64,000 nucleotides of DNA. Origin: DUML01 sp050949905 (lineage in GTDB: Bacteria > Bacillota > Desulfitobacteriia > Desulfitobacteriales > Syntrophobotulaceae). Position 1 is the stretch's first letter; every line of letters starts with the position of its first letter. The notes under the pieces are model-generated. The model was not told where the DNA came from and did not search any database. It worked only from the letters and a program-made list of their open reading frames with translations. Location: positions 124,001 through 188,000 of the forward strand of contig JBMNGP010000015.1 in the NCBI GenBank assembly GCA_050949905.1. The letters run 5' to 3'. Both the position numbers and the translations under genes were made by a program. Below, one piece after another: positions 8,411 to 20,495 of this stretch.

Positions 8411-9331
8411 ATGAATGCGGAGCGAACCAGCCAGCTTATTGAGGAGATTCAAATTTTACGCCGGGAGAGGAATGCCGTCATTCTCGCCCATTATTACCAG
8501 CCTGCGGAAGTTCAGGATATTGCCGATTTTGTGGGGGACTCCTTGCAACTGGCCCAACAAGCTGCGGCAACAAAAGCAGACGTTATTGTCTTTTGCGGGG
8601 TGCATTTTATGGCCGAGAGTGCCGCTATTCTATCCCCCGCTAAAATTGTTCTTTTGCCGGAGCAAACTGCAGGCTGTCCGATGGCCGATATGATCGACGC
8701 CGAAGATTTACGGGCAGAAAAAGCCAAATTTCCCGGTATTAAAGTAGTTTGTTACGTCAATTCTTCGGCTGAGGTTAAAGCCGAAAGCGATATTTGCTGT
8801 ACGTCCTCCAATGCGGAGAAAGTAGTTCAGTCCCTGGCAGGCGAAGACATTTTGTTTGTGCCTGACGCCAACCTGGGCAAGTATATTGCGGCTAAGTCCA
8901 GTCGGCCGCTCAAAGTTTGGGAAGGATTTTGCCCAACTCATCATCGTTTAAGTAAGCAAGATGTATTAAGCAGCCGGCAAAAACACCCGGGAGCAAAGAT
9001 TCTAGTTCACCCGGAATGCCGGGAAGAAGTATGGCAAGAAGCTGATTATGTCGGCTCAACGGCCGGTATTATTAAATACGCCGAAAATTCTCCCGACCAG
9101 GAGTTTATCATTGGTACAGAATGCGGCATAATACATGAACTTGAGAAACGTTGCCCGGGGAAAAAGTTTTATTTATTAGCTGAAAATGTTTTATGTCCCA
9201 ATATGAAAAAGACCAGTTTGCTTAAAGTCAGAGACAGTCTGCGCACTCTCTCTCCCCAAGTTACTGTTCCCGAGGAGATCCGGGAGAAGGCTGTGGGTGC
9301 TCTGGAAAGGATGCTGGCGATTACTAATTAA
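8411..9331 (+). CDS. nadA: Quinolinate synthase A
   Basis: 4Fe-4S enzyme condensing iminoaspartate with dihydroxyacetone phosphate to quinolinate. The 306-residue protein has the three expected cluster cysteines, in FCGVHFMAE (about residue 62), GFCPTHH (about 176) and VLCPNMKKTS (about 264), and the substrate segments ILAHYYQPAEVQDIADFVGDS and GTECGIIHEL. It begins the NAD de novo set completed by nadB and nadC downstream, and has its own promoter. Confidence 0.97.
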   Translation: MNAERTSQLIEEIQILRRERNAVILAHYYQPAEVQDIADFVGDSLQLAQQAAATKADVIVFCGVHFMAESAAILSPAKIVLLPEQTAGCPMADMIDAEDLRAEKAKFPGIKVVCYVNSSAEVKAESDICCTSSNAEKVVQSLAGEDILFVPDANLGKYIAAKSSRPLKVWEGFCPTHHRLSKQDVLSSRQKHPGAKILVHPECREEVWQEADYVGSTAGIIKYAENSPDQEFIIGTECGIIHELEKRCPGKKFYLLAENVLCPNMKKTSLLKVRDSLRTLSPQVTVPEEIREKAVGALERMLAITN

Positions 9332-9356
9332 CAATTAACTTCTTTAGCAACGGATT

Positions 9357-9388
9357 AAGTGCGGAGTGAAGTTTTGCTCGCACTTTTT
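9357..9388 (+). terminator. Terminator-like hairpin between nadA and nadB
   Basis: AAGTGCG and CGCACTT form a 7-bp stem with a 15-base loop, then TTT. It may attenuate rather than abolish transcription into nadB, since no strong promoter is evident in the remaining 70 bases. Confidence 0.65.
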
Positions 9389-9457
9389 CTAAAAAATTTT
9401 AGTAATTAAGGGGTAGCGCATTCCCTTAAATTTATTTTGGAAATGAGCAGGAGAAAA

Positions 9458-11062
9458 ATGAAAGACAGCGATACTTTAATACCTTGGAATATGAACGATG
9501 TAGTGATTAACCAGACCGAAATGCTTGTTCTCGGCAGCGGTATTGCCGGCTTATTTACAGCAATTAAACTTAGTGCAGACTATAAAGTAACCGTATTAAC
9601 CAAGCAGGATATCATGGAGAGTAATACGGAGCATGCCCAAGGAGGAATTGCTGTTGCTCTAAGTGAGGATGATTCTCCGGAATTCCACTATGGGGACACA
9701 ATTCAAGCCGGAGCAGGCCTTTGCAACCTCGAGGCCGTAAAAATCTTGGCTGAAAACGGGCCGGAATGTGTGCGGGAGCTCATAAAAATGGGTACGGAAT
9801 TTGACAGGCTGAATAATCAACTTAAATTTACCCGTGAGGCTGCCCACAGCAGGAATCGCGTCCTTCATGCCAAAGGGGACGCCACCGGAGGCGAGATTGA
9901 ACGTGCCCTGGTAGCAGACGTTAAGAAGCGCCCTATTGAAGTTAAGGAAAATATTTTTGTTATTGATTTGCTGAAAAATTATCAAGGCGAAGTTGTTGGG
10001 GTCTTGGCTCTCAATAACCAGACCGATAGGCTGGAAGCCTGGTTGGCTCAAGCGGTGATCCTGGCGACAGGAGGCTTGGGTCAGATTTATAAATATACCA
10101 CAAATCCGGAGGTAACCACCGGCGATGGCATTGCTGCCGCCTATCGAGCCGGGGCTCAACTTATGGATATGGAATTTATCCAGTTTCACCCCACAGCCTT
10201 ATTATTGCCGGGAGCACCCGCTTTCTTAATTTCCGAAGCAACCCGGGGAGAAGGAGCTAAACTGATAAACTCCCGGGGTGAACATTTTATGGAAAACATT
10301 CCGGGACAGGAACTGGCCCCCAGGGATGTGGTTGCCAGAGCAATCTGGAACCAGATGCAAGACAGCCAGGTCTTTTTAGATTTCAGCAACCTGGGAGCGA
10401 AAGTTAAAGAGAGATTTCCTATGATTTACAAGACCTGCCTGCAATACGGCGTAAATATTACTACTACCCCGGTACCGGTAGGCCCGGCGGCTCACTATTT
10501 AATGGGCGGAGTAAAGGTTACCATTGCCGGGGAGACAAATCTTGCCAATCTCTATGCCTGTGGGGAGTGCGCCTGCAACGGGGTGCATGGGGCTAACCGT
10601 CTTGCCAGTAATTCTCTCCTGGATGGCTTAGTTTTTGCTAATGCGATTACTAATAGGATCCGGGCAAAGAATAATAAGCCCGCCAGGTGGGAGGAGGTAA
10701 AACCTCCGGCCGGGTATTCCTTAACTCACCGCAAGCCTTCCCCTGACCTGGAAAAAATCCGCGGGGAAATGCGGGAGATAATGTGGGCCAATGTGGGCAT
10801 TATCCGTGAAAAGGAAGGGCTATTAAAGGCTAAGGCCAAGCTTAAGGCTTTATGGGACGAATATGAACCGGATAGCAAATCTAAAAATTTAGAATTAGCT
10901 AATATGCTGACTATAGGATTAATAATTGTCCAAGCGGCTTTAAGCAGAGAAGAAAGCCGCGGAGGACATTATCGGCAAGATTTCCCCTTAACCAAAAAGG
11001 AATGGCAGAAACATTCGGTTCAACAAAGAGGTGATAGCAATGTTCGCTATGTTTCAATATGA
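9458..11062 (+). CDS. nadB: L-aspartate oxidase
   Basis: FAD enzyme oxidising aspartate to iminoaspartate for NadA. The product (534 residues from this start) has the FAD dinucleotide motif LGSGIAGLFTAIKL near the N-terminus, the EHAQGGIAVAL segment, FIQFHPTALLLPG, and the C-terminal ANRLASNSLLDGLVF FAD segment. The ATG at 9458 has CAGGAG four bases away, a little close; an upstream ATG (9443) and a downstream one at 9491 are alternatives. nadC overlaps its 3' end. Confidence 0.95.
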   Translation: MKDSDTLIPWNMNDVVINQTEMLVLGSGIAGLFTAIKLSADYKVTVLTKQDIMESNTEHAQGGIAVALSEDDSPEFHYGDTIQAGAGLCNLEAVKILAENGPECVRELIKMGTEFDRLNNQLKFTREAAHSRNRVLHAKGDATGGEIERALVADVKKRPIEVKENIFVIDLLKNYQGEVVGVLALNNQTDRLEAWLAQAVILATGGLGQIYKYTTNPEVTTGDGIAAAYRAGAQLMDMEFIQFHPTALLLPGAPAFLISEATRGEGAKLINSRGEHFMENIPGQELAPRDVVARAIWNQMQDSQVFLDFSNLGAKVKERFPMIYKTCLQYGVNITTTPVPVGPAAHYLMGGVKVTIAGETNLANLYACGECACNGVHGANRLASNSLLDGLVFANAITNRIRAKNNKPARWEEVKPPAGYSLTHRKPSPDLEKIRGEMREIMWANVGIIREKEGLLKAKAKLKALWDEYEPDSKSKNLELANMLTIGLIIVQAALSREESRGGHYRQDFPLTKKEWQKHSVQQRGDSNVRYVSI

Positions 11063-11918
11063 GAAACTGATAGAACAGGCTTTGCAAGAGGATATAGGAA
11101 CCGGAGATCTCAGTACGCTGATAATTCCTGAAGATTACCTGGGCGAGGCCAAGCTGTATGCTAAAGAACAGGGAATAATTTGCGGTACTAGAATTGTGGA
11201 AGCGGTCTTTAAGAAAGTCGATCCTCGAATTGCAGTTAATTTGCAAGTAAATGACGGTGATCCGCTAGCGCCCGGCATGCTGGTAATGATAATTACCGGG
11301 CCTTTAGCCGGGATTTTGCAAGGGGAGAGAACTGCTCTTAATTTTTTGCAGCATCTTTCCGGCATCTCCAGTCTTACCAGGCGTTTAGTGGATTTAGTGG
11401 CCGATCTTCAAGTCAAAGTAGTAGATACCCGTAAAACTATGCCGGGGATGCGTGCCTTACAAAAATATGCAGTCAGGGTAGGGGGCGGTAATAATCACCG
11501 TTTTGGGCTCTATGACGCGGTGATGCTCAAAGATAATCATCATGCCGCAGTAGGGGGTCTGCCCGAGGCTGTGCGCAGAGTCAAAGCCTTAATCGGCCAT
11601 ATGGTAAAGATTGAAGTAGAATGCGAGACCTTAAGGCAGGTCGAGGAAGCGGTTAATTGCGGTGTAGATGTCATCATGCTGGATAACATGTCTTTGGAAG
11701 ACATGAAAGCAGCTGTCAAGCTTATTAATAAAAGAGCCATTGTTGAGGCGTCCGGGGGAGTACGCGAAGATAATATCAGAGCCATAGCCGAAACAGGCGT
11801 AGATATTGTATCGGTCGGCAGACTTACTCATTCCGTGAAAGCTGTTGACTTTTCTTTGTTGGTAGATGAGATGAAACCATCTATGCAAAAACATCTGAAG
11901 AGGGCAGACAAGATTTAG
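11040..11918 (+). CDS. nadC: Quinolinate phosphoribosyltransferase (carboxylating)
   Basis: Converts quinolinate and PRPP to nicotinate mononucleotide. The 292-residue protein has ALQEDIGTGDLST, ERTALNFLQHLSGI, VVDTRKTMPGMRALQKYAVR, GGGNNHRFGL and LKDNH, and the C-terminal barrel motifs IMLDNM and ASGGV. The ATG lies inside nadB with AGAGGTGA at good spacing; the 23-base overlap suggests translational coupling. Confidence 0.97.
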   Translation: MFAMFQYEKLIEQALQEDIGTGDLSTLIIPEDYLGEAKLYAKEQGIICGTRIVEAVFKKVDPRIAVNLQVNDGDPLAPGMLVMIITGPLAGILQGERTALNFLQHLSGISSLTRRLVDLVADLQVKVVDTRKTMPGMRALQKYAVRVGGGNNHRFGLYDAVMLKDNHHAAVGGLPEAVRRVKALIGHMVKIEVECETLRQVEEAVNCGVDVIMLDNMSLEDMKAAVKLINKRAIVEASGGVREDNIRAIAETGVDIVSVGRLTHSVKAVDFSLLVDEMKPSMQKHLKRADKI

Positions 11919-11965
11919 AACCAAGGGCTCTGACGACAATTTTCAAAGTAGGAGAGGTTTAAGGT

Positions 11966-12733
11966 ATGATTTTGGTTTTTGATGTGGGGAATACCAATAT
12001 TGTCCTTGGTGTTTATCAGCAGCGAGAACTTCTTCATCAATGGAGGATATCAACCGATAAGTCCAGTACGGTTGACGAATATGCCATGATAGTCAGAAAC
12101 CTCTTTGACTTTCATCAGCTTACTTTTGACAGTATTAACGGGGCTATTGTTTCTTCTGTAGTCCCGCCGCTCACGCCTACTCTGGAAAAAATGATTCAGA
12201 AGTATTTCCGGGTTACTCCTTTTACTGTGGGCCCGGGAATCAAAACCGGCATATCTATTGTCTATGACAACCCTCGGGAAGTTGGCGCCGACCGTATTGT
12301 TAATGCTGTAGCTGCCTTTAATAAATACGGAGGTCCCTTAATTATTGTTGATTTTGGAACAGCTACAACCTTTTGCGTTGTGAGTTCTAAAGGTGAATAT
12401 CTTGGGGGAGCTATTGCCCCCGGGATAGGCATTTCGACCGAAGCTTTGTTTCAGAGGGCTTCCAAGCTGCCCAGGGTAGAGATAATCAAGGCAAAGAATA
12501 TCATTAGCAAAAATACCGTCACAGGGATGCAGGCCGGGATCTATTATGGGTACTGCGGCCAGGTAGATAGAATAGTCCAGTTGATGAAGAAGGAAATTGG
12601 CGATAACGTCAAGGTAATAGCAACTGGGGGATTAGCAGAATTAATTGCCGAGGATTCGGAAATGATTCAGATTGTTGATCCTTTTCTAACTCTGGAAGGG
12701 TTATTGCTTATCTATGAAAAAAATGCACACTAA
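11966..12733 (+). CDS. coaX: Type III pantothenate kinase
   Basis: First step of CoA synthesis from the pantothenate made by PanC. The 255-residue ASKHA-fold protein has FDVGNTNIVLGVY at the N-terminus, GADRIVNAVAA, the second phosphate motif IVDFGTATTF and GGAIAPGIGIS. Placement after pan and nad genes ties CoA and NAD supply together. dusB follows 12 bases on. Confidence 0.97.
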   Translation: MILVFDVGNTNIVLGVYQQRELLHQWRISTDKSSTVDEYAMIVRNLFDFHQLTFDSINGAIVSSVVPPLTPTLEKMIQKYFRVTPFTVGPGIKTGISIVYDNPREVGADRIVNAVAAFNKYGGPLIIVDFGTATTFCVVSSKGEYLGGAIAPGIGISTEALFQRASKLPRVEIIKAKNIISKNTVTGMQAGIYYGYCGQVDRIVQLMKKEIGDNVKVIATGGLAELIAEDSEMIQIVDPFLTLEGLLLIYEKNAH

Positions 12734-12745
12734 AGTTGGAGGCAA

Positions 12746-13705
12746 ATGAAACTAGGGGAATTTGAACTTCATAAACCTGTTTTCATGGCACCAATGGCCG
12801 GAATCACTGATAAGGCCTACAGGGAAGTAATTCACCTTGTTGGCGGGAAATACACTTTTACCGAAATGATCAGTGATAAGGCGCTAACTTATAAAAATTC
12901 CAAGACTATCAAGATGCTTGATCTAAGCGGTGAAGCGAGGCCGCGCATTGTTCAGATCTTCGGTTCTGAACCGGAGATCATGGCTGAAGCTGCTAAGCTG
13001 GTGGCTGGCTATGGGGCAGATGTTATTGATATTAACATGGGCTGTCCGACACCGAAAATAGTTCGGAATAATGAAGGGGCTGCTTTACTCAGGGATCTTC
13101 CCTTGGCTGAAAAAATTGCGGCCAGGGTTGTTCAAGCCGTAAATCTGCCTGTCACTGCTAAGCTGAGGTTGGGCTGGGACAGCGACTCGCTTGTTGCTCC
13201 GGAGCTGGCTTCCCGCTTAGAGGCAGTTGGTATAAGCATGCTGACCATTCATGCCCGAACCCGCCAGCAGTATTATACCGGACAAGCACAGTGGGACTGG
13301 ATTCGAAAAATAAAAGAGCAGATGAAGATCCCCGTAATTGGTAACGGGGATATCCAAACACCTTTTGATGCTCTGAGAATGATCCAAGAAACCGGCTGTG
13401 ACGGGGTAATGGTCGGTCGGGGAGCCTTGGGCAATCCCTGGCTAATCGGCAGAATCCAGCATTACTTGGAAACAGGTGAGCTTTGGCCTGAACCGGAGAC
13501 TAAAGAGAAATTAAGAATATTAAATATTCATTTTGAAAAGCTAATTTCCTATAAAGGTGAGAGAATAGGGATTAATGAAATCAGGAAACATGCTGCTTGG
13601 TATCTGAAAGGTACAAGGAAAGCGGCGGAATATCGCCAGCTAATTATGAGCACTACTGATACCGCTCAAATGAAAGAAATACTGGCTAAGGCATTTTTAG
13701 CGTGA
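12746..13705 (+). CDS. dusB: tRNA-dihydrouridine synthase
   Basis: FMN-dependent reduction of uridines in tRNA. The 319-residue protein has the MAPMAGITDKAYR N-terminus, the catalytic-Cys motif NMGCPTPKIVRNNEGAALL (Cys about residue 99), TAKLRLGWD and the FMN-phosphate GNGDI and GVMVGRGALGNPW motifs. The length and the C-terminal helical segment match the DusB subfamily. GGAGG precedes the ATG. Confidence 0.95.
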   Translation: MKLGEFELHKPVFMAPMAGITDKAYREVIHLVGGKYTFTEMISDKALTYKNSKTIKMLDLSGEARPRIVQIFGSEPEIMAEAAKLVAGYGADVIDINMGCPTPKIVRNNEGAALLRDLPLAEKIAARVVQAVNLPVTAKLRLGWDSDSLVAPELASRLEAVGISMLTIHARTRQQYYTGQAQWDWIRKIKEQMKIPVIGNGDIQTPFDALRMIQETGCDGVMVGRGALGNPWLIGRIQHYLETGELWPEPETKEKLRILNIHFEKLISYKGERIGINEIRKHAAWYLKGTRKAAEYRQLIMSTTDTAQMKEILAKAFLA

Positions 13706-13795
13706 TTTCCTAGGAGCTTACTGTTGAGCTTATTGTGGAAATTGCTGTTTTGTTATTCTGGCTTCCCGGATAAGATGCGGAAATCTCTAAATTCC

Positions 13796-13824
13796 TTGAC
13801 AACTCTGGAGCACTTACTTATAAT
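13796..13824 (+). promoter_or_regulatory. Sigma-A-type promoter for greA
   Basis: TTGACA, a 17-base spacer and TATAAT: a full consensus vegetative promoter 140 bases before greA. A second TATAAT near 13895 could give a nearer start site. Confidence 0.75.
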
Positions 13825-13963
13825 ACGAGATTAATACAAGCTGGAATAAATTTTAAGTGGGAATAAATTTAAGTGTATATTTTATTCACGAATGTATATA
13901 ATGTCTCACATATAAGGATTACAATAATATAGCCTCAAGAAGGAAGAGGGAGGGGTATTTTTT

Positions 13964-14434
13964 ATGCCCGAAAAAGAAGTAATATTGACTCTGGACGGAC
14001 TCAAAAAACTGGAAGAAGAACTAGAAATCTTGAAAACCCAGAGAAGAAAGGAAGTTGCTGAAAGAATTAAACAAGCAATAGAATTCGGTGATATCTCTGA
14101 GAATTCTGAATATGAAGATGCTAAAACAGAGCAGGCTTTTATTGAGGGCAGAATAATAACACTGGAAAAAATGCTGAGAAATGCTAGAGTTATCGATGAT
14201 AATGACCAAAAGGACGTCGTGGCTATCGGCTGTACCATAGTACTGCAAGACATTGAATTCGGAGATCAAGAAGAATACACGATAGTCGGTTCGGCCGAAG
14301 CTGATCCTGCGGTGAACAAAATATCTAATGAATCACCGGTTGGTAAGGCTGTTCTTGGTCAGCAAAAAGGAAGTACAGTGGAAGTAAATGTCCCGGCGGG
14401 GATTTTACGTTATAAAATATTAGATATTCGTTAA
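13964..14434 (+). CDS. greA: Transcription elongation factor GreA
   Basis: Rescues backtracked RNA polymerase by promoting transcript cleavage. The 156-residue protein has the N-terminal antiparallel coiled coil (about residues 8-80) with the acidic tip GDISENSEYEDAK and the C-terminal FKBP-like domain with SPVGKAVLGQQKGSTVEVNVP. The GGGAGGGG Shine-Dalgarno is strong. lysS downstream is a common neighbour of greA in Firmicutes. Confidence 0.97.
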   Translation: MPEKEVILTLDGLKKLEEELEILKTQRRKEVAERIKQAIEFGDISENSEYEDAKTEQAFIEGRIITLEKMLRNARVIDDNDQKDVVAIGCTIVLQDIEFGDQEEYTIVGSAEADPAVNKISNESPVGKAVLGQQKGSTVEVNVPAGILRYKILDIR

Positions 14435-14448
14435 GATTTTGCTGTCAG

Positions 14449-14485
14449 CGCAGGGCATTGCTTTTGTCAGTGCCCCTGCGTTTTT
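14449..14485 (+). terminator. Terminator after greA
   Basis: CGCAGGGCA pairs with TGCCCCTGCG (one bulge), loop of 13 bases, then TTTTT. Confidence 0.85.
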
Positions 14486-14507
14486 ACTGGTTAAAAAATT
14501 GCTGCCT

Positions 14508-14541
14508 AGCCCGTAGTGCTTAAAAACCAAGCATACGGGCT
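14508..14541. promoter_or_regulatory. Long inverted repeat between greA and lysS
   Basis: AGCCCGTA and TACGGGCT flank an inner TGCTT/AAGCA stem, giving an extended hairpin. It lies just upstream of a putative lysS promoter (TTTACA at 14549, TATAAT at 14570, spacing only 15). It could be a second terminator or an operator; no function is evident from sequence alone. Confidence 0.5.
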
Positions 14542-14608
14542 TACATAGTTTACAACAAATTTTATTTGTTATAATATTTAACAGTAGCAAATATTGGAGG
14601 AATATTAA

Positions 14609-16084
14609 ATGGAAGGTAATTTGGATAATGTTAACGAGCTGATGAAAGTCAGGCTTGACAAATTAAAAGCTTTGCGCGCCAAAGGGATTGAGCCCTATGC
14701 CGATCGCTATCTTCGCACTCATATGTCCGTAGATATTATTGAAAATTTTCCGGAATTAGAAGGACAGGAAGCAGCTGTTGCCGGCAGGGTGATGTCTAAA
14801 CGTGATCAGGGCAAAGCTATTTTTGTTCATATACAGGATATGGAGGGGCGTATTCAAGCCTATATCAGAATGGATGTCGTCGGGGAAGAGGCCTTTGAGT
14901 TAATTACGACTTTTGATATTGGTGATATTATTGGAGTCAAAGGTACGGTCTTCCGCACCAAAAAAGGGGAGATTTCAATCAGGGCCAAGGAAGTTGCCTT
15001 ACTTGCCAAAGCCTTAAGACCTCTGCCGGAGAAATTTCACGGGCTGACCAATGTTGAGACTCGCTATAGGCAAAGATATTTGGATTTAATCATGAACACC
15101 GAGGTCCGGGAGACTTTTGTCACCAGAAGCAAGATTATTAAAGCTATGCGGGAATATCTCGAAGATCAGGGATTTCTCGAAGTTGAGACACCTACCCTGA
15201 TGACTATTCCGGGAGGAGCTGCAGCCAGGCCCTTTATTACCCATCATAATGCTTTGGATATTGATCTGTACTTAAGAATTGCCTTGGAGCTCCCTTTAAA
15301 GAGGCTAATTGTCGGCGGTTTTGAGAAAGTCTTTGAAATTGGCCGCAACTTCCGCAATGAAGGAATTTCTATTAAACATAATCCGGAGTTTACCATGATG
15401 GAACTCTATCAGGCTTATGCCAATTATGAAGATATTATGAACCTCATGGAAGATATGGTTGTTTATATTGTCCAGAAGATTCGTAACTCTCTGGAGATTA
15501 CCTATCAAGGGCAGCATATAAGCTTTGCCAAACCGTGGCGGAGAATCCAAATGCTTGACGCCATTAAAGAATATACCGGCATTGATTTTAAACAGATTAA
15601 GACCGATGACGAGGCCAGGGAGGCTGCTGCCGAGAAGGGTCTGGAAGTTAAAAAAGATGACAGCAAAGGCAAGATTATCAATGCTGTATTTGAGGAATTT
15701 GTCGAGCCCCAGCTGATCCAGCCCACCTTTATTATCGGCCACCCTGTGGAAATTTCTCCGCTGGCTAAGCGTAATGCTCAAAATCCTGAATATACGGATA
15801 GATTTGAAGCTTTCATCTATGGGCGGGAGATGGGCAACGCTTTTTCCGAGTTAAACGACCCGCTTGATCAAAGGGGCAGGTTTGAAAAACAAATGTTAGA
15901 GAGAGAAAAAGGCGATGAAGAAGCTCATATGATGGACGAAGATTTTGTGCAGGCTTTAGAGTATGGCTTGCCGCCTACCGGGGGCTTAGGAGTGGGTATT
16001 GACAGGCTGGTAATGCTCTTAACGGATTCTCCTTCTATCCGGGATGTGATACTCTTCCCGACAATGAAGCCGCGTGAGGATTAG
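14609..16084 (+). CDS. lysS: Lysyl-tRNA synthetase, class II
   Basis: Charges tRNA-Lys. The 491-residue protein has an N-terminal OB-fold anticodon domain (about 55-160) and the class II core: motif 1 around VETRYRQRYLDL, motif 2 around FEIGRNFRNEGIS, and motif 3 GGLGVGIDRLVML near the C-terminus. The length is standard and GGAGG precedes the ATG. Confidence 0.97.
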   Translation: MEGNLDNVNELMKVRLDKLKALRAKGIEPYADRYLRTHMSVDIIENFPELEGQEAAVAGRVMSKRDQGKAIFVHIQDMEGRIQAYIRMDVVGEEAFELITTFDIGDIIGVKGTVFRTKKGEISIRAKEVALLAKALRPLPEKFHGLTNVETRYRQRYLDLIMNTEVRETFVTRSKIIKAMREYLEDQGFLEVETPTLMTIPGGAAARPFITHHNALDIDLYLRIALELPLKRLIVGGFEKVFEIGRNFRNEGISIKHNPEFTMMELYQAYANYEDIMNLMEDMVVYIVQKIRNSLEITYQGQHISFAKPWRRIQMLDAIKEYTGIDFKQIKTDDEAREAAAEKGLEVKKDDSKGKIINAVFEEFVEPQLIQPTFIIGHPVEISPLAKRNAQNPEYTDRFEAFIYGREMGNAFSELNDPLDQRGRFEKQMLEREKGDEEAHMMDEDFVQALEYGLPPTGGLGVGIDRLVMLLTDSPSIRDVILFPTMKPRED

Positions 16085-16111
16085 AAAGGCTAAATTTGTT
16101 GGTATAGCTTT

Positions 16112-16150
16112 AGATGCTGCTGCATAATTTATTGTCAGCAGCATCTATTT
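16112..16150 (+). terminator. Terminator after lysS
   Basis: AGATGCTGCTG and CAGCAGCATCT form a perfect 11-bp stem with a 13-base loop, followed by ATTTTC. It closes the housekeeping run before the rrn operon. Confidence 0.75.
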
Positions 16151-16558
16151 TCATGCAGCTCATTTCTGTTACTCATTTAGCGATGTTGCTGCAAACTCAA
16201 CCGCAGGTTTATTGAAGAAAAGGCATGCTCTTCTTGCCTTACCCTGGCAAGTACTTCTCTTAGCTTAAGCACTTCTTTGGTTCAGTACTGCATTAGTTCA
16301 AGCCTTTCTCTAAGTTATTAATGAAAAACTTTCTTGATTTGATTAGTTGTCTAAAATTGATGCATATTTTTTAAAAAAATGATTATCCTTTAGATATTCG
16401 AAGTATTGTCTGCCAAATAGCAGTATAATCTTCATTAGTCATGTTTAAAACAGATTAGAAGTGCTTGAAAGGTTTATCTATCTCTGGTATATTACTAAAA
16501 GTGTTCAGCAAACAAGCTAAGAGCCGACAGGAAGAAAATCAAATAAAGAAATTGGTAG
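16151..16558. other. AT-rich intergenic region upstream of rrn
   Basis: About 400 bases with no open frame that I trust. It is rich in A/T tracts; upstream activating or additional rrn promoter elements may lie here, but I see no second clean -35/-10 pair. Confidence 0.4.
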
Positions 16559-16587
16559 TTGACAAGAAGACTGCAATTTGCTAAGAT
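16559..16587 (+). promoter_or_regulatory. rrn operon promoter
   Basis: TTGACA, a 17-base spacer and TAAGAT, about 230 bases upstream of mature 16S, the usual place for a vegetative rrn promoter. Confidence 0.65.
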
Positions 16588-16630
16588 AAGCTTCCGTCGC
16601 TGAGACGCACACAGGTCATTGGTCGCTCTC

Positions 16631-16812
16631 GGACATCCATGTCCTCCGCGACACCTGATCTTCCTGATCATTGAAAACTGAACAACAAGATAAGAATTAA
16701 AGCTAGACTCGTCAAAATAATTTGAGTTAAAAACGAGCTTGAATCAAAGCTCTGTAATAGGTCGATTGCTGATGCCATCCGTGGCGCAATCGACATTAGG
16801 AACCTCGTGTTC
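16631..16812 (+). repeat. CATCC-core hairpins in the 16S leader
   Basis: The leader carries GGACATCCATGTCC (16631-16644), a hairpin with arms GTCGATTGC and GCAATCGAC (16761-16794) enclosing GCCATCCGTGGC, and GGAACctcgtGTTCC (16799-16812). The same kind of unit, often written as TTAGG, short hairpin, CGTC, recurs before 23S and 5S, so these may be rRNA processing or antitermination structures. Confidence 0.55.
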
Positions 16813-16817
16813 CGTCA

Positions 16818-19226
<2,409 letters not shown>

Positions 19227-19504
19227 GGTCAAGATACAAAGGGCATACGGTGGATGCCTAGGCGCTAAGAGCCGAAGAAGGGCGCGGTCAGCAGCGAAAT
19301 GCCACGGGGAGCCGTAAGCAGGCGTCGATCCGTGGATACCCGAATGGGGGAACCCATCCGGAGTCATATCCGGATATCACAAGCTGAATTCATAGGCTTG
19401 ATGAAGGCAAGCCGGGGAACTGAAACATCTAAGTACCCGGAGGAAAAGAAAGAATAATCGATTCCCTAAGTAGCGGCGAGCGAACGGGGAAGAGCCCAAA
19501 CCAT

Positions 19505-19585
19505 CCCAGAGGACAGAGGCCAGAAGACAGAAGACAGAATGCAAACATGCATCTGATGTCTGGAATCTGATTTCTGACCTCTGGG
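19505..19585 (+). repeat. 23S intervening sequence 1 (domain I)
   Basis: 81 bases between AGAGCCCAAACC and GGGGTTGTAGG. The ends CATCCCAGAGG (19502-19512) and CCTCTGGGATG (19578-19588) pair perfectly, and the interior matches the 16S insertion closely, including the loop ACATGCATCTGA. It replaces the short stem found here in B. subtilis. Confidence 0.85.
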
Positions 19586-19775
19586 ATGGGGTTGTAGGAC
19601 TCTCAATATGGAGTAGGAAGTTTAGCTGAAGAGAACTGGAAAGTTCCGGCAAAGTAGGTAAAACCCCTGTAAGCGAAAAATGAACTACCCAAGAGAGAAT
19701 CCTGAGTACCGCGGGGCACGAGGAATCCCGTGGGAAGCAGGGAGGACCACCTCCCAAGGCTAAATACTCCTTAGC

Positions 19776-19807
<32 letters not shown>

Positions 19808-20410
19808 GTGAAAAGCACCCCGGGAGGGGAGTGAAAGAGAACCTGAAACCGTATGCTTACAAGCAGTCAGAGCACTTAAGTGTGATGGCGTGCCTTTTGT
19901 AGAATGAACCAGCGAGTTGTGATATGCAGCGAGGTTAAGCACTAAAGGTGTGGAGCCGTAGCGAAAGCGAGTCTTAATAGGGCGTATAGTTGCATGTTGC
20001 AGACCCGAAACCGTGTGATCTACCCATGGACAGAGTGAAGGTGGGGTAAAGCCCACTGGAGGCTCGAACTCACTGTCGTTGAAAAGACAGGGGATGAGCT
20101 GTGGGTAGGGGTGAAATGCCAATCGAACACGGAAATAGCTGGTACTCCCCGAAATAGCTTTAGGGCTAGCCTCAATGGATAATATACGGGGGTAGAGCAC
20201 TGAATGGGCTAGGGGCCTATCGGTTACCGAACCCTATCAAACTGCGAATACCGTATATAAAGAAGTTGGGAGTCAGACTGTGGGGGATAAGCTTCATAGT
20301 CGAGAGGGAAACAGCCCAGACCGACGGCTAAGGTCCCGGAGACTACGCTAAGTGGAAAAGGATGTGGGACTGCCCGGACAACCAGGATGTTGGCTTAGAA
20401 GCAGCCACCA

Positions 20411-20444
<34 letters not shown>

Positions 20445-20495
20445 GTTTTGCGCCGAAAATGTAACGGGGCTCAAGCGTAGCACCGAAGCCGCGGC